DNA of 38,301 nt from Rickettsia sp. (GCA_020048975.1 JAIFLQ010000036.1:1-38301); one strand, 5' to 3'. Positions 19,525 through 29,489 are shown, numbered from the stretch's first letter. The notes: generated by a model from the letters alone, not told the origin. Made by a program: numbers and translations.

Positions 19525-19728
19525 TTAAGGTAATTTAGTAGCTTTTGTGGTAGCATTAGATGTTGCTGCAGCACTAGAAGTTACGTTTCCAACGTTTCTT
19601 GTAATGTTGTTTGTAACTGTTTTGTCAACTGAGCTAACATTTTGTTTGTCTATAGCCGATCCAGTTTTGCAAGCAGAGACCAATACTAATACTGAAAAAA
19701 GAGCTGATATTTTATATAGTTTATTCAT
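19525..19728 (-). CDS. Small hypothetical lipoprotein, Thr/Asn/Ser/Ala-rich
   Basis: 67 aa; lipobox 'LVLVSAC' then a low-complexity 'NNITRNVGNVTSSAAATSNATTKATKLP' tail. Confidence 0.65.
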   Translation of the reverse strand: MNKLYKISALFSVLVLVSACKTGSAIDKQNVSSVDKTVTNNITRNVGNVTSSAAATSNATTKATKLP

Positions 19729-19867
19729 AATAATACATAAAAAGTTTAAGTTAATAGAATTTTTTGTATCGCAACTTTAACACGCTGCAAAATTCCTGAC
19801 AAGAAATAATTCATTGTTTAAGAAATAAAATGATCAGTTTATCTTTAACTTAAGTCAAGTTGTTTAG

Positions 19868-20302
19868 TTAGTTTTTGTGTTTGCCTAAAGGTTTGCTCAT
19901 TTTTTCAGTAAAATTCTTTCCTATAGTATCTAAAACTTCCATTGAAGACTTAGATGTTATATCTAAAATTTCTTTTGCACTATTAATGTTATTTTCTACA
20001 GTCGATTTTAAATAGTTCTGCTGACAATTTGTAATTTGTTCAATATCTCCAGCTGAAGCTGATTCTTTCATAGTGTTAAACATTTCAGAGGTGTTTTTTT
20101 GAAATGAATCGCTACCTCTTTTTGTTATAGATTGAACAGTGTCTGAAATTAATTGATTAGCTGAAGTAATAGTTTCAGCTGTTTCTTTAACCATATTGCC
20201 TAAGGCGGATAAATCCATATTTGGCATCCATTTCATTGAATTTGTCAAATTTTCTTGATTCATGAATGATTGAAAAAATTCAAACGGTTTATTGTTATTC
20301 AT
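19868..20302 (-). CDS. Phasin-family protein
   Basis: 144 aa, helical, 'KSTVENNINSAKEILDITSKSSMEVLDTIGKNFTEKM' is typical of phasin_2 domains. Confidence 0.75.
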   Translation of the reverse strand: MNNNKPFEFFQSFMNQENLTNSMKWMPNMDLSALGNMVKETAETITSANQLISDTVQSITKRGSDSFQKNTSEMFNTMKESASAGDIEQITNCQQNYLKSTVENNINSAKEILDITSKSSMEVLDTIGKNFTEKMSKPLGKHKN

Positions 20303-20434
20303 TGTCTTTACTCCATAATATTAATAGTAACGTGTTTATTAAAACGAATGTAGGTTAACATAATTTGAATTCTATTATATCAGAAATTTTATTTATTACA
20401 AAAAAATAAATTAGCAGTTGAGGTAAACTGATCA

Positions 20435-20653
20435 CTACTTACTGTTTAAAGAATTTTTTTCTAGAGATTTAATTTCTTCAGAGAGTTTTAGTACAAGGTT
20501 TCTTAGTTGTATGAATTCATCTCGAGTGACGAATTCATTGGATAAAACTTTTTCTTTTATATATTCTGAGGTTTTTCCTTGTAAATTCTCTGAAGTTTTT
20601 TTTGCAACCATTGCACCGCCAGCAAGAATTTTTATTATACTTTCTTGATCCAT
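20435..20653 (-). CDS. UbiK/YqiC-type (BMFP) accessory factor-like protein
   Basis: 72 aa; 'FVTRDEFIQLRNLVLKLSEEIKSLEKN' resembles the REEFD...L...LE BMFP coiled coil. Confidence 0.6.
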   Translation of the reverse strand: MDQESIIKILAGGAMVAKKTSENLQGKTSEYIKEKVLSNEFVTRDEFIQLRNLVLKLSEEIKSLEKNSLNSK

Positions 20654-20677
20654 AATTTTTGTAAGAGATAATTTAAT

Positions 20678-20935
20678 TTACTTTTTGTCAATTATAATTG
20701 ATAAGGCGTGGAGACCAGTAGTAAATTCTTCTTTTAAAAGGTTGTTAATAATTCTATGTTGCTTAATTAACCCTTCAGAAGCGATGGAGTCAGCTTTGAT
20801 TTTTATAGTAAAGTGGGATTCTCCATTATTAGGGCTATCATTATGACCATTATGCAGGGAACTATCATTTGCAACATGTAAATATTGTGGTTTTAATACA
20901 CTTAATTTTTTCTCAATTCTTTTCATTCTGTTCAT
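20678..20935 (-). CDS. bolA: BolA family protein
   Basis: 'YLHVANDSSLH...ESHFTIKIKADSIASEGLIKQHRIINNLLKEEFTTGLHALSI' canonical BolA layout. Confidence 0.9.
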   Translation of the reverse strand: MNRMKRIEKKLSVLKPQYLHVANDSSLHNGHNDSPNNGESHFTIKIKADSIASEGLIKQHRIINNLLKEEFTTGLHALSIIIDKK

Positions 20936-21051
20936 AGTTCTTAAAAATTTGTGAATGGATAATTGTTTTGTTATTATACCAATGCTTAATGACTAAGAGC
21001 AATAAAATTTCTTAAATTAGTAAATTATATAATAGTTTGGTATAATTTAGT

Positions 21052-22260
21052 ATGGTGGTCGATAGAACTCTAGTGATAAAAAATTTACAGCAAGAAATTG
21101 AGCTAAGAAAGCAAGGCATTATGATGGTAGTTTGCTTGGTGAATAAAGATGAGCTTAATATCTTGCTAGATGACCCCGCTAAGGTGATAGAGAGATTTTA
21201 TACTATTGTAGATATTGCCTGTCAAGAATCAATAGAATACAGCATTATTAAGGATTTTGAACCAACAAAATTATATATTTTTATACCAAATAATTTAAAA
21301 GTAGCTGAAAAATTGGCTTATTCTATTTATTCTCAGGTGCAACTTGATGTTGATAGAGAATTACCAGAGAGTTATTTAAAATGTTTGGTACAGAGTATTC
21401 GATTTCCTCAAAATAGATATCATGATGCAGAGAAGCTTCTTTCGTTATTAAATTATGGAAATTTTATTTCCACTGATAAATCCTATTATTTCAATTACGA
21501 TGAAAATCCAGTTGATATTGAGAGTTTAAGAGCTAAAAACACAAAGCTTAATCTTTTAAGGGTATCTTTGTTTCAAAGGAGCGCTAAGTTTGTTTACCAG
21601 CCTATAGTAGATCGAGAAACAGGAGATATAAGTTATTATGAATGTTTGCTTCGTGTTAAGGATCATGAAAATAAATGGGTATCAGTTGGGAATATGGTAA
21701 GTGATGCAGAAAGCAAGGGACTTATCAGTATAGTTGATTTTACAGTAGTAGAAATGGCTATATTAGAACTACACAGAGATAAAAATATTAGTCTTTCAGT
21801 AAATATTTCCAACATAGGTGTGTTAAATAAGAGATTGCTAAGAAGAATAGAAAGTTTACTTAAAAAACACGATGTGGCAAAAAGATTGATTATTGAAATT
21901 ACAGAAACTTCTTTAAACGATGATTTTCAAAGTACTAAAATTTTTATTGACACTTTGCACAAAGCTGGATGTAGATTTGCCCTAGATGATTTTGGTTCTG
22001 GTTTCACTTCTTTTCAGCAACTTTTAAATTTACCTATTGATATTATAAAAATAGATGGTAGTTATATACGAGATATATTAAAAAATGATCATAGTAGATT
22101 TTTTGTTGAAGCCTTAATAAAACTTGCCGCAGATCTTGGAATCAAGACTGTTGCCGAGTTTGTTGAAAATGGTGAGATCGCTAGATTTTTGATTGATATA
22201 AAAATAGGCGGAATGCAAGGTAATTTCTTTTTACCCGCATCAAATGATAGAATCACTTAA
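21052..22260 (+). CDS. EAL-domain protein (putative c-di-GMP phosphodiesterase), divergent N-terminal domain
   Basis: 'FVYQPIVDRETGDISYYECLLRV' (ECL variant of EAL), 'SVNIS', 'IIEITET', 'FALDDFGSGFTSF', 'IIKIDGSYI', 'AEFVEN'. Confidence 0.88.
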   Translation: MVVDRTLVIKNLQQEIELRKQGIMMVVCLVNKDELNILLDDPAKVIERFYTIVDIACQESIEYSIIKDFEPTKLYIFIPNNLKVAEKLAYSIYSQVQLDVDRELPESYLKCLVQSIRFPQNRYHDAEKLLSLLNYGNFISTDKSYYFNYDENPVDIESLRAKNTKLNLLRVSLFQRSAKFVYQPIVDRETGDISYYECLLRVKDHENKWVSVGNMVSDAESKGLISIVDFTVVEMAILELHRDKNISLSVNISNIGVLNKRLLRRIESLLKKHDVAKRLIIEITETSLNDDFQSTKIFIDTLHKAGCRFALDDFGSGFTSFQQLLNLPIDIIKIDGSYIRDILKNDHSRFFVEALIKLAADLGIKTVAEFVENGEIARFLIDIKIGGMQGNFFLPASNDRIT

Positions 22261-22298
22261 AATTACTTTAAGTACAAAAAAGTAAAGAGCTAAAGTTT

Positions 22299-23642
22299 AT
22301 GAGTTTTAAATCTTATCTTGAATCGCTGAGTGCAGAAATAGAAGATATCAAACCAATCAAAATTTCTGGTATAGTTGTTTCTGTAAGAGGTATTGTTATT
22401 GAATGTAAGGGAATTAGTGAATTTGTTTCTATAGGTTCTAGATGCAAAATTAATAATCCATTGAAATCAACTAGTATAATTTGCGAAGTTGTCGGATTTA
22501 GTAATGAATTAGTCTTGCTAATGCCTTTTGAAGATACGGAGGGTGTGGGTTCTGGTGCTGAGGTCGAAGTATATCAGCATCAAAATGTTGTTCGTCCAAG
22601 TCACCAGTTATTGGGGAGAATAATAGATGCTTTTGGTAATCCGATTGATGACCTTGGTCCTATTAAAGCAGGGGAAAGAGCTTATCCTTTGAAAACTAGC
22701 CCACCACCAGCACAAAAAAGGAAGAGAATTGGTGGTAAGATAGATCTTGGTGTTAAAGTTATTGATACTTTTGTTAGCTGCTGTTTTGGTCAAAGAATGG
22801 GAATATTTGCAGGTAGTGGTGTAGGTAAATCAGTTCTGATATCTATGCTTACAAAATATGCCAGTACTGATGTGAAAGTAATAGGTCTAATAGGTGAAAG
22901 AGGCCGAGAAGCTAAGGAATTTATTGAAGAATATTTAGGACCAGAGGGGTTGAAAACTGCAGTAATAGTTTTAGCAACAGGTGATGAATCAGCATTACTC
23001 CGAAAAAGAGCGGCGTATGTAACTATGGCAATTGCTGAGTATTTCCGTGATGAAGGGAAGGAAGTACTGTGTATCATGGATTCAATTACTAGATTTGCTA
23101 TGGCGCAAAGAGAGATAGGTCTTGCAGTTGGTGAACCACCTACAACCAAAGGCTATACACCTTCCGTTTTCAGTGAGTTACCAAAGATATTAGAGAGAGC
23201 TGGGCCTGGAGTAGATGGAGCAAATATTACAGGATTGTTTACTGTTTTAGTAGAAGGCGATGACCAAAATGAACCAATAAGTGATGCAGTGCGCGGTATT
23301 TTAGATGGTCATATAGTTTTGGATCGTTCTATCGCTGAGCGTGGTAGATTTCCAGCTGTTGATGTGCTAAGAAGTATATCAAGGGCCATGCCCAAATGTA
23401 ACAGTGATTTCGAAAATAAATTAATTACTTATGCAAGAAGAATGCTTTCTATCTATCAAGATATGTCCGAAATGATAAGACTTGGGGCTTATAAAAAAGG
23501 AACGGATCCAGACGTAGATTTATCAATCGGGTACTTTAATAAAATCGAAGAATTTCTTAAACAACTTCCTAATGAACGTGGATCGATGGAAGAAAGTTAC
23601 AAAAAACTTGCTGAGATATTGTCCATGCAGAAACCGAGTTGA
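22299..23642 (+). CDS. fliI: Flagellum-specific/type III export ATPase FliI
   Basis: 447 aa; 'GRIIDAFGNPIDDLGPI', Walker A 'GIFAGSGVGKSVL', 'GERGREAKEFIEE', 'PPTTKGYTPSVFSELPKILERAG'. Confidence 0.93.
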   Translation: MSFKSYLESLSAEIEDIKPIKISGIVVSVRGIVIECKGISEFVSIGSRCKINNPLKSTSIICEVVGFSNELVLLMPFEDTEGVGSGAEVEVYQHQNVVRPSHQLLGRIIDAFGNPIDDLGPIKAGERAYPLKTSPPPAQKRKRIGGKIDLGVKVIDTFVSCCFGQRMGIFAGSGVGKSVLISMLTKYASTDVKVIGLIGERGREAKEFIEEYLGPEGLKTAVIVLATGDESALLRKRAAYVTMAIAEYFRDEGKEVLCIMDSITRFAMAQREIGLAVGEPPTTKGYTPSVFSELPKILERAGPGVDGANITGLFTVLVEGDDQNEPISDAVRGILDGHIVLDRSIAERGRFPAVDVLRSISRAMPKCNSDFENKLITYARRMLSIYQDMSEMIRLGAYKKGTDPDVDLSIGYFNKIEEFLKQLPNERGSMEESYKKLAEILSMQKPS

Positions 23643-23700
23643 AAATTGATTATATGCAAGCGTTCGTTGGTTTAAAAATGCCTAATTGCCGGCCATTATC

Positions 23701-23835
23701 GTTATCACGAGCGAATGCGAAGTGATCCACACTTTCATATGGCTTTAAAGCTAGATTGCCACGCTTCGCTCGCAATGACTGGTTTTTCGTCTTCTAATAA
23801 TAGATGGCCGCGTCGCTTACGCTCCTCGCCATGAC
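23701..23835 (-). repeat. Dispersed palindromic repeat, copy C (composite, ~135 bp, with an extra internal unit)
   Basis: cgagcgaatgcgaagtgatc ... ctagattgccacgcttcgctcgcaatgac ... atggccgcgtcgcttacgctcctcgccatgac; outer halves match copy B. Confidence 0.8.
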
Positions 23836-23979
23836 GGGGTGCATTATATTTGACGTGATGCTTTTTTAAAACCCATGAACGGTCACGATTATATAAAAAT
23901 CATGAAAACAAAGTTTATGATTGACTCAATAAAGGCGGTAAAAAGTCGTTTAAAAAAATATTATATATTCATTTTTTTA

Positions 23980-24879
23980 TCAAAACTTCAGTCCCATAGA
24001 ATGATAAAGTTCAGGATTATCTTCCCACGATTTTCTAACTTTAACAAAAAGAAAAAGGTGAATTTTTATACCCAGTAATTCTTCAATGTTCAGTCTAGCT
24101 TTTGTTCCAATTTCTTTGATTTTTTCTCCTTTTTTACCAATTATCATATTCTTGTAACCATCTCTGGAAACTATTATGACTTGGTTTATTTTTACCGATC
24201 CATTTTTTTGAGTTTGCCAGCTTTCATTTTCAACTGTTAAATTATATGGTAACTCTTGATGAAGGTTCAAAAACAACTGCTCTCTAGTAATTTCTGATGC
24301 TAAAAATCTCATTGGTAGATTAGTCATATCATCACTTTCATACAACCAACTTGTTTTCTTAGCATTGTTTTTTAGGAATTCAATAAAACTATCAAGACCT
24401 TGGCCTGTTAAGGCTGATATATTAAATTTGGTTGCATCTGGAAATTTTTCGATCAAATAATTTAAATTATCAAGGTAATATTTTGAATTTAGATCAATTT
24501 TGTTTAATAGAAAAACAACTTTTTTTCCCAGTTCCTTAAGTCTAGATATTATAATATTCATCATTTCATCAATTTTTGTTCCACTGTCTAAAATAAGCAC
24601 AACAATGTCTGCTCCATTTAGGCTTGACCAAGCACATTTAACCATGGCTTTTTCTAACCTTTTTTTTGGTTCAAAAATTCCAGGAGTATCAAATAATATT
24701 AGTTGTGTATCCTCGATTGTAATGATACCAGTTATTATAGATCTAGTTGTTTGTACTTTTGGGGTGACGATTGAGATTTTTTGACCAATAATTTTATTTA
24801 AAAGTGTCGATTTACCAGCGTTTGGTTTGCCGATAATGCATACAGAAAGCAATTTTTGATTTTCTGTTAAATTCTTCAT
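23980..24879 (-). CDS. era: GTPase Era
   Basis: '[33 protein letters not shown]', 'FDTPGI', KH-domain '[46 protein letters not shown]'. Confidence 0.97.
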   Translation of the reverse strand: MKNLTENQKLLSVCIIGKPNAGKSTLLNKIIGQKISIVTPKVQTTRSIITGIITIEDTQLILFDTPGIFEPKKRLEKAMVKCAWSSLNGADIVVLILDSGTKIDEMMNIIISRLKELGKKVVFLLNKIDLNSKYYLDNLNYLIEKFPDATKFNISALTGQGLDSFIEFLKNNAKKTSWLYESDDMTNLPMRFLASEITREQLFLNLHQELPYNLTVENESWQTQKNGSVKINQVIIVSRDGYKNMIIGKKGEKIKEIGTKARLNIEELLGIKIHLFLFVKVRKSWEDNPELYHSMGLKF

Positions 24880-25586
24880 ACAAGATTTATTGTAGTGTTT
24901 AAGTGGAGTAAGAGTTTTTTTGCAGCTTCTTTTTCAGCAGTTTTTATGGAACTTCCATGACCAGTTTCTTTGTGCGGTCCAGCATGCACGCGAACTGTAA
25001 AATATGGCATATGATCAAGGCCCTTTTTGCTTACGATTTCATAATGGGGCATTCCATATTTATTACCTTGCGACCATTCCTGTAGAGATGTTTTAGGGTC
25101 TATTTGATTTAAGTCAAAACCATGTAAAAACTCCGACCATAATTTTGTAACGATTGTTTTTACATTCTCTATACCACCATCAAGATAAATAGCTGCGATT
25201 AATGCTTCCATCGCATTTTCAACGTTGTTTAGATTTTCTCGCCCCCCTGAGTCTTCTTCTCCTTTAGTCATGATTATAAAATTTGCCAGATTGATTTTTT
25301 CAGCAACGTGGCAAATAGTTTCTTTGCTTACTAAATGAGATTTTATTTTAGCAATAATGCCTTCGTCTGATTTGTCGTAAGTGTTAAACAATATTTCAGT
25401 AACAAGGAAGCCTAAGATGGCGTCGCCAAGTATTTCAAATCGCTCGTAATCTTTAAGCCATTCTGATCCATGCTGTTTTAGAGATGGATGACTTAAAGCT
25501 TCATGAACGAGATCGGGATTTCTAAATTGATAATTTATCGATTGTTCAAGTTTAGAAATAGAATCTTTTGAAAATTTATCTATCAT
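24876..25586 (-). CDS. rnc: Ribonuclease III
   Basis: '[21 protein letters not shown]', '[18 protein letters not shown]', C-terminal dsRBD; overlaps era. Confidence 0.97.
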   Translation of the reverse strand: MIDKFSKDSISKLEQSINYQFRNPDLVHEALSHPSLKQHGSEWLKDYERFEILGDAILGFLVTEILFNTYDKSDEGIIAKIKSHLVSKETICHVAEKINLANFIIMTKGEEDSGGRENLNNVENAMEALIAAIYLDGGIENVKTIVTKLWSEFLHGFDLNQIDPKTSLQEWSQGNKYGMPHYEIVSKKGLDHMPYFTVRVHAGPHKETGHGSSIKTAEKEAAKKLLLHLNTTINLV

Positions 25587-25589
25587 TAA

Positions 25590-26375
25590 TTACCGCTCTA
25601 CCTCAGTCTGTGCATACATACTCGTAAATAACCTGTTAAACCTAATAGAAGATACCCAAGTCCAAAAACGAGATAGTTGATCTAGAGCTCCGATTTTTTC
25701 ATCCCAAAAAACTTCTTTTGTTGATAGGAAAATGAATTGTGCCTTCGCTATTAAGTTTTCAAAAGGTACTGGCCCAAGTTGATATCTGCTATCACCTGAT
25801 TGATCACGATTATCTCCTATAAAGAAAAAATGACCAGTTGGTATAATGTATGGCCCAAAATTACTATGGCTAGTGTCAGCTGTTTCATCTAGTTTTTTGA
25901 GTTTGTAAGTATAAAAGCTTAAACCGTTTTGCATATTTTCTTTGTATCTTACATATTCTTGATTATCTTCATCAAAATATTTGCCAATTTTAATTCGTTT
26001 TATTGGAATATCATTGATGTATGTTACATCTTTTTTTATTTCTATTTTTTCTCCAGGAAAGCCAATCAATCTTTTTATATAGCGCGTGTTCATATCATGT
26101 GGTGGACGCATAATTATTATGTCTCCTCTTTTTGGGAGTGATGAGAAGAATCTTCCGTTAAATAGATCTGGACTAAAAGGAAGAGAATGTTTGCTAAAAC
26201 CATAACTATATTTCGTTGAGAAAATATAATCATTTTTTAAAATAGTTGCTTGCATAGATGTAGTTGGTACAAAAAATAACTCTATAACAAAAGTTCTAAT
26301 TGATAATGCTAGTAGAATAATAAGTAATAATGATGTTATTTCAGATTTTAGGCTTTCTTTTTTAGTTAGTTCCAC
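25590..26375 (-). CDS. lepB: Signal peptidase I
   Basis: 'FFVPTTSMQATILKNDYIF' (catalytic Ser), 'RYIKRLIGFPGEKIEI', 'FFIGDNRDQSGDSRY'; lepB-rnc-era order. Confidence 0.95.
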   Translation of the reverse strand: MELTKKESLKSEITSLLLIILLALSIRTFVIELFFVPTTSMQATILKNDYIFSTKYSYGFSKHSLPFSPDLFNGRFFSSLPKRGDIIIMRPPHDMNTRYIKRLIGFPGEKIEIKKDVTYINDIPIKRIKIGKYFDEDNQEYVRYKENMQNGLSFYTYKLKKLDETADTSHSNFGPYIIPTGHFFFIGDNRDQSGDSRYQLGPVPFENLIAKAQFIFLSTKEVFWDEKIGALDQLSRFWTWVSSIRFNRLFTSMYAQTEVER

Positions 26376-26550
26376 AATGATTCTCTTTAAGTTTAGTTAA
26401 TAGGAGTATTACAAGATGATCTTTTTTTGAACATTCAACACTCCATTAATAATGAGTGCTATGATAACTAGTTAACATAGTTAAATCTAGATAAAATGTA
26501 TATAAGCTGACTTATTGAGGTTTTATATATCAAAAAATAGTTTTTATCAA

Positions 26551-27309
26551 TTATTTCTGTATTTTTTTCCAGATTCTCTTTTTGGCAATATAGAAAAACA
26601 CAGTAAAAAATACTAGGAATATCATAACTTTTAATCCCATCGACTTTCTGTGTTCCATTTCTGGTTCTGATGCCCATTGTAGAAAAACTACCACATCTTT
26701 AGCCATTTGCTCAACAGTAGCAGGCGTGCCATCAGAAAATGTTACTTGGCCTTCAGCCAAAGGTGCTGGCATTGCTATTTGACTACCTTCAAAATAAGGG
26801 TTGTAGTGTAGATTCGGCATTAACTTAACATCTTCTGGTGCTTCTTTGTAGCCAGATAGTAATGAATAAACATAATTTGCGCCGTCATTCCTTGCTTTGA
26901 TGATAAGCGATAAATCAACTGGATAAGCTCCGTTATTTGCAGCTCTTGCGGCTTCTTCGTTTGCGTATGGTGAGACAAATCTGTCTGATGGCAATGCCGG
27001 TCTATCAAACATTTCTCCTTCTGGGTTTGGACCATCCTTAACGGTATATTTTTGAGCAATTTGTTTTATTTCCGCTTCTGAAAAACCTATATCTTTTAAA
27101 TTTCTATAGTATAAATTATGATTACCATGACAAACTGAACATACTTCAAGATAAACTTGTGCTCCGCGTTGAGCGGCTTGTCTATCGAACGTTCCAAAAA
27201 CACCTTCAAAGGGCCAAACTAATTGTAATGGCTTTTTAGTATCAGTATTTGCAAGCGAAATAAAGCTGTTAAATATTATCAAGACAGCAATAATAATTTT
27301 TTTATACAT
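26551..27309 (-). CDS. petC: Cytochrome c1 (bc1 complex)
   Basis: 'EVCSVCHGNHNLYYRNL' heme-binding CXXCH, 'MPNLHYNPYFEGSQIAMPAPL', C-terminal TM anchor. Confidence 0.95.
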   Translation of the reverse strand: MYKKIIIAVLIIFNSFISLANTDTKKPLQLVWPFEGVFGTFDRQAAQRGAQVYLEVCSVCHGNHNLYYRNLKDIGFSEAEIKQIAQKYTVKDGPNPEGEMFDRPALPSDRFVSPYANEEAARAANNGAYPVDLSLIIKARNDGANYVYSLLSGYKEAPEDVKLMPNLHYNPYFEGSQIAMPAPLAEGQVTFSDGTPATVEQMAKDVVVFLQWASEPEMEHRKSMGLKVMIFLVFFTVFFYIAKKRIWKKIQK

Positions 27310-27354
27310 AAATCTGTTGTTTTTTAAAATCTTTATCTAAATAATACCATTTTC

Positions 27355-28477
27355 CTATTCTTCTTCAGCCATTGGTAATGGTAAGGGTTTTTCAACCTTA
27401 GCAATCATAGGTACTAAAACAAGAAAATGGAAAAAATAATAACTAGCTGCCACTCTACTAACTGTTAAATATGGTTCTTCTGCTGGTTTACCGCCAACAT
27501 AACCAAGGACGATGCAATCAACTACAAATGCCCAAAAAGCCCATTTGTAAAGTGGTCTATAAGTAGAGCTTCTAACAGGTGATCTGTCTAGCCATGGAAG
27601 TATGAATAAAATTAAAATACTACCAAACATTAACAACACTCCACCAAGTTTTGATGGCACAGCTCTTAATATTGCATAAAATGGCAAAAAATACCACTCA
27701 GGCACAATGTGAGACGGTGTAACTAGTGGATTAGCTGGTATATAGTTATCTGGGTTAGTAAGGATGAAAAGGAATCATATCTTTTTCCTTTAATTTCACC
27801 CCAGTTGGATTGTTAGATCCATGAGTATGAAGTGACCATACATGAAGCACTACCAAAGCAACAATAACAAATGGTAGAAGAAAATGCAGTGAATAGAATC
27901 GATTCAAAGTTGGGTTCGCAACAGAAAAACCTCCCCACAACCATGTAACGATGCTTTCGCCAACAAACGGAATGGCGGAAAATAAATTTGTGATAACAGT
28001 TGCTCCCCAGTAACTCATTTGTCCCCACGGCAGAACGTACCCCATGAAAGCTGTTGCCATCATAGTTAAGAAGATGATTAAACCTATTTGCCACAATAGT
28101 TCTCTCGGAGTTTTGTAAGAACCATAATATAAACCGCGGAATATGTGTAAATAAACTGCAACAAAAAACATTGAAGCACCAACAGCATGCATATATCTAA
28201 TAAGCCATCCATAATTAACATTACGCATTATTTTTTCTACGCTATCGAATGCATAATCAACATGAGGAGTATAGTGCATTGATAAAATCAAACCTGTTAT
28301 TATTTGAATAACAAGTGCAATTCCAGCAATTGAACCTAAATTCCACATGTAGCTTAAGTTTTTAGGAGTTTTATAAACACCAAAGTGAGCTATAAAGGAA
28401 AAAATAGGTAGTCTGTAATCTATCCAACCAATTATGCCAGTAAGTTTTTTTTGATCGTCAATGTTGTCTTTCTTCAT
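27355..28477 (-). pseudogene. petB: Cytochrome b (bc1 complex), split by apparent internal deletion plus frameshift
   Basis: N-terminal part 27755-28477 ends '...[11 protein letters not shown]'; another frame resumes '[40 protein letters not shown]...' to 27355. Sequence between the FHPY and PDNYIPANP motifs is missing. Confidence 0.85.
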
Positions 28478-28479
28478 AA

Positions 28480-29016
28480 TTATCCAATTTTAACTTTGGT
28501 GTCTGAAATAAATTCATAAGGAGGAATAGCAAGATTTAAGGGTGCAGGACCTTTTCTAATTCTACCTGATGTATCATAATGGGACCCATGGCAAGGACAA
28601 AACCAACCATGGTAATCACCCTTGTTTGGAAGAGGTACGCAACCAAGATGAGTGCAGATCCCAATGGTTATAAGCCATTTATCATGCCCCGGTTTAACGC
28701 GAGCTGCATCTTCCTGTGGGTCAACTAATGCTGACATAGGGGTTTCTAGTGCTTCCTTAATTTCTTCAGCTGTTCTGTTTCTAATAAAGACTGGTTTACC
28801 ACGCCATTTAACAGTCATTGTCTGACCAGGTTCTATCGATGAAATGTCAACCTCAATTGAGGAAAGTGCCAATACATCCGCCGATGGATTCAAGGAGTCA
28901 ATAAGAGGCCATGCACTACAAGCAGCCCCAACTACTGCTACACTGCTTGCAGTTAGAGTAACGAAATCTCTTCTTGTAGTTTTATTTGGATTTTCTGAGA
29001 AAGTATCATCTGACAT
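28480..29016 (-). CDS. petA: Ubiquinol-cytochrome c reductase Rieske iron-sulfur subunit
   Basis: '[42 protein letters not shown]'; Tat-like 'TRRDF'; start placed at internal 'MSDDTF' rather than the longer track ORF (29064). Confidence 0.95.
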   Translation of the reverse strand: MSDDTFSENPNKTTRRDFVTLTASSVAVVGAACSAWPLIDSLNPSADVLALSSIEVDISSIEPGQTMTVKWRGKPVFIRNRTAEEIKEALETPMSALVDPQEDAARVKPGHDKWLITIGICTHLGCVPLPNKGDYHGWFCPCHGSHYDTSGRIRKGPAPLNLAIPPYEFISDTKVKIG

Positions 29017-29102
29017 AGTTTTTTTGTCTCCAATCGTTATTAATAATTCCCTGATATTATACAAATATAAGTCCTTATGGCAACAAATTAAACAAAATTT
29101 TG

Positions 29103-29489
29103 TTAATTATCGGGGGTGTAAGGATCTTTTGGTGTAAAAGAATTTGTAGGGTCAATAAATTTTTTCATGCCTTCATGTAAAGTAGCTTCTTCGGAGCTTG
29201 GTGTATAAGCTGGTGGGTCCTGTAAACAGTCCCAAAAATTCCCAAAATGAGCAATTTTGGGAATGCAATATTGAGCAACTGATTTTGTTTGGGTGAATGC
29301 ATCAAACACCACTTGTTCAGCAGCTTGTAATATTCCTGCATCACTTAGACCCTTAAATACCCAGTATACAACAACAAGTGCTGTAACAAAGATAGTAATA
29401 AACCACTTGCTTAAAATACCATAGACAAAAAGAGTCATTGGGCTTTTTGCAAGAAACTTAAATTTTCCTAAAAATGATTCAAACATCAT
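29103..29489 (-). CDS. Hypothetical membrane protein, probably Rickettsiales-conserved
   Basis: 128 aa with one or two TM segments near the N-terminus; upstream of petA on the same strand; family assignment from memory only. Confidence 0.6.
   Translation of the reverse strand: MMFESFLGKFKFLAKSPMTLFVYGILSKWFITIFVTALVVVYWVFKGLSDAGILQAAEQVVFDAFTQTKSVAQYCIPKIAHFGNFWDCLQDPPAYTPSSEEATLHEGMKKFIDPTNSFTPKDPYTPDN

Noticed and set aside
22608-23149. Minus-strand ORFs within fliI
   Set aside because: Antisense to conserved ATPase motifs; shadow ORFs
4481-23835. Possible CRISPR interpretation of the repeated GC-rich units
   Set aside because: Copies are isolated, kilobases apart, with no regular spacers or cas genes
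23875-24078. + strand 67-aa ORF
   Set aside because: Overlaps the 3' end of era on the opposite strand; basic low-complexity peptide without support
26468-26677. Minus-strand 69-aa ORF
   Set aside because: Out-of-frame overlap with the petC 3' end
27813-28094. Minus-strand 93-aa ORF within petB
   Set aside because: Alternative-frame overlap of the cytochrome b coding sequence
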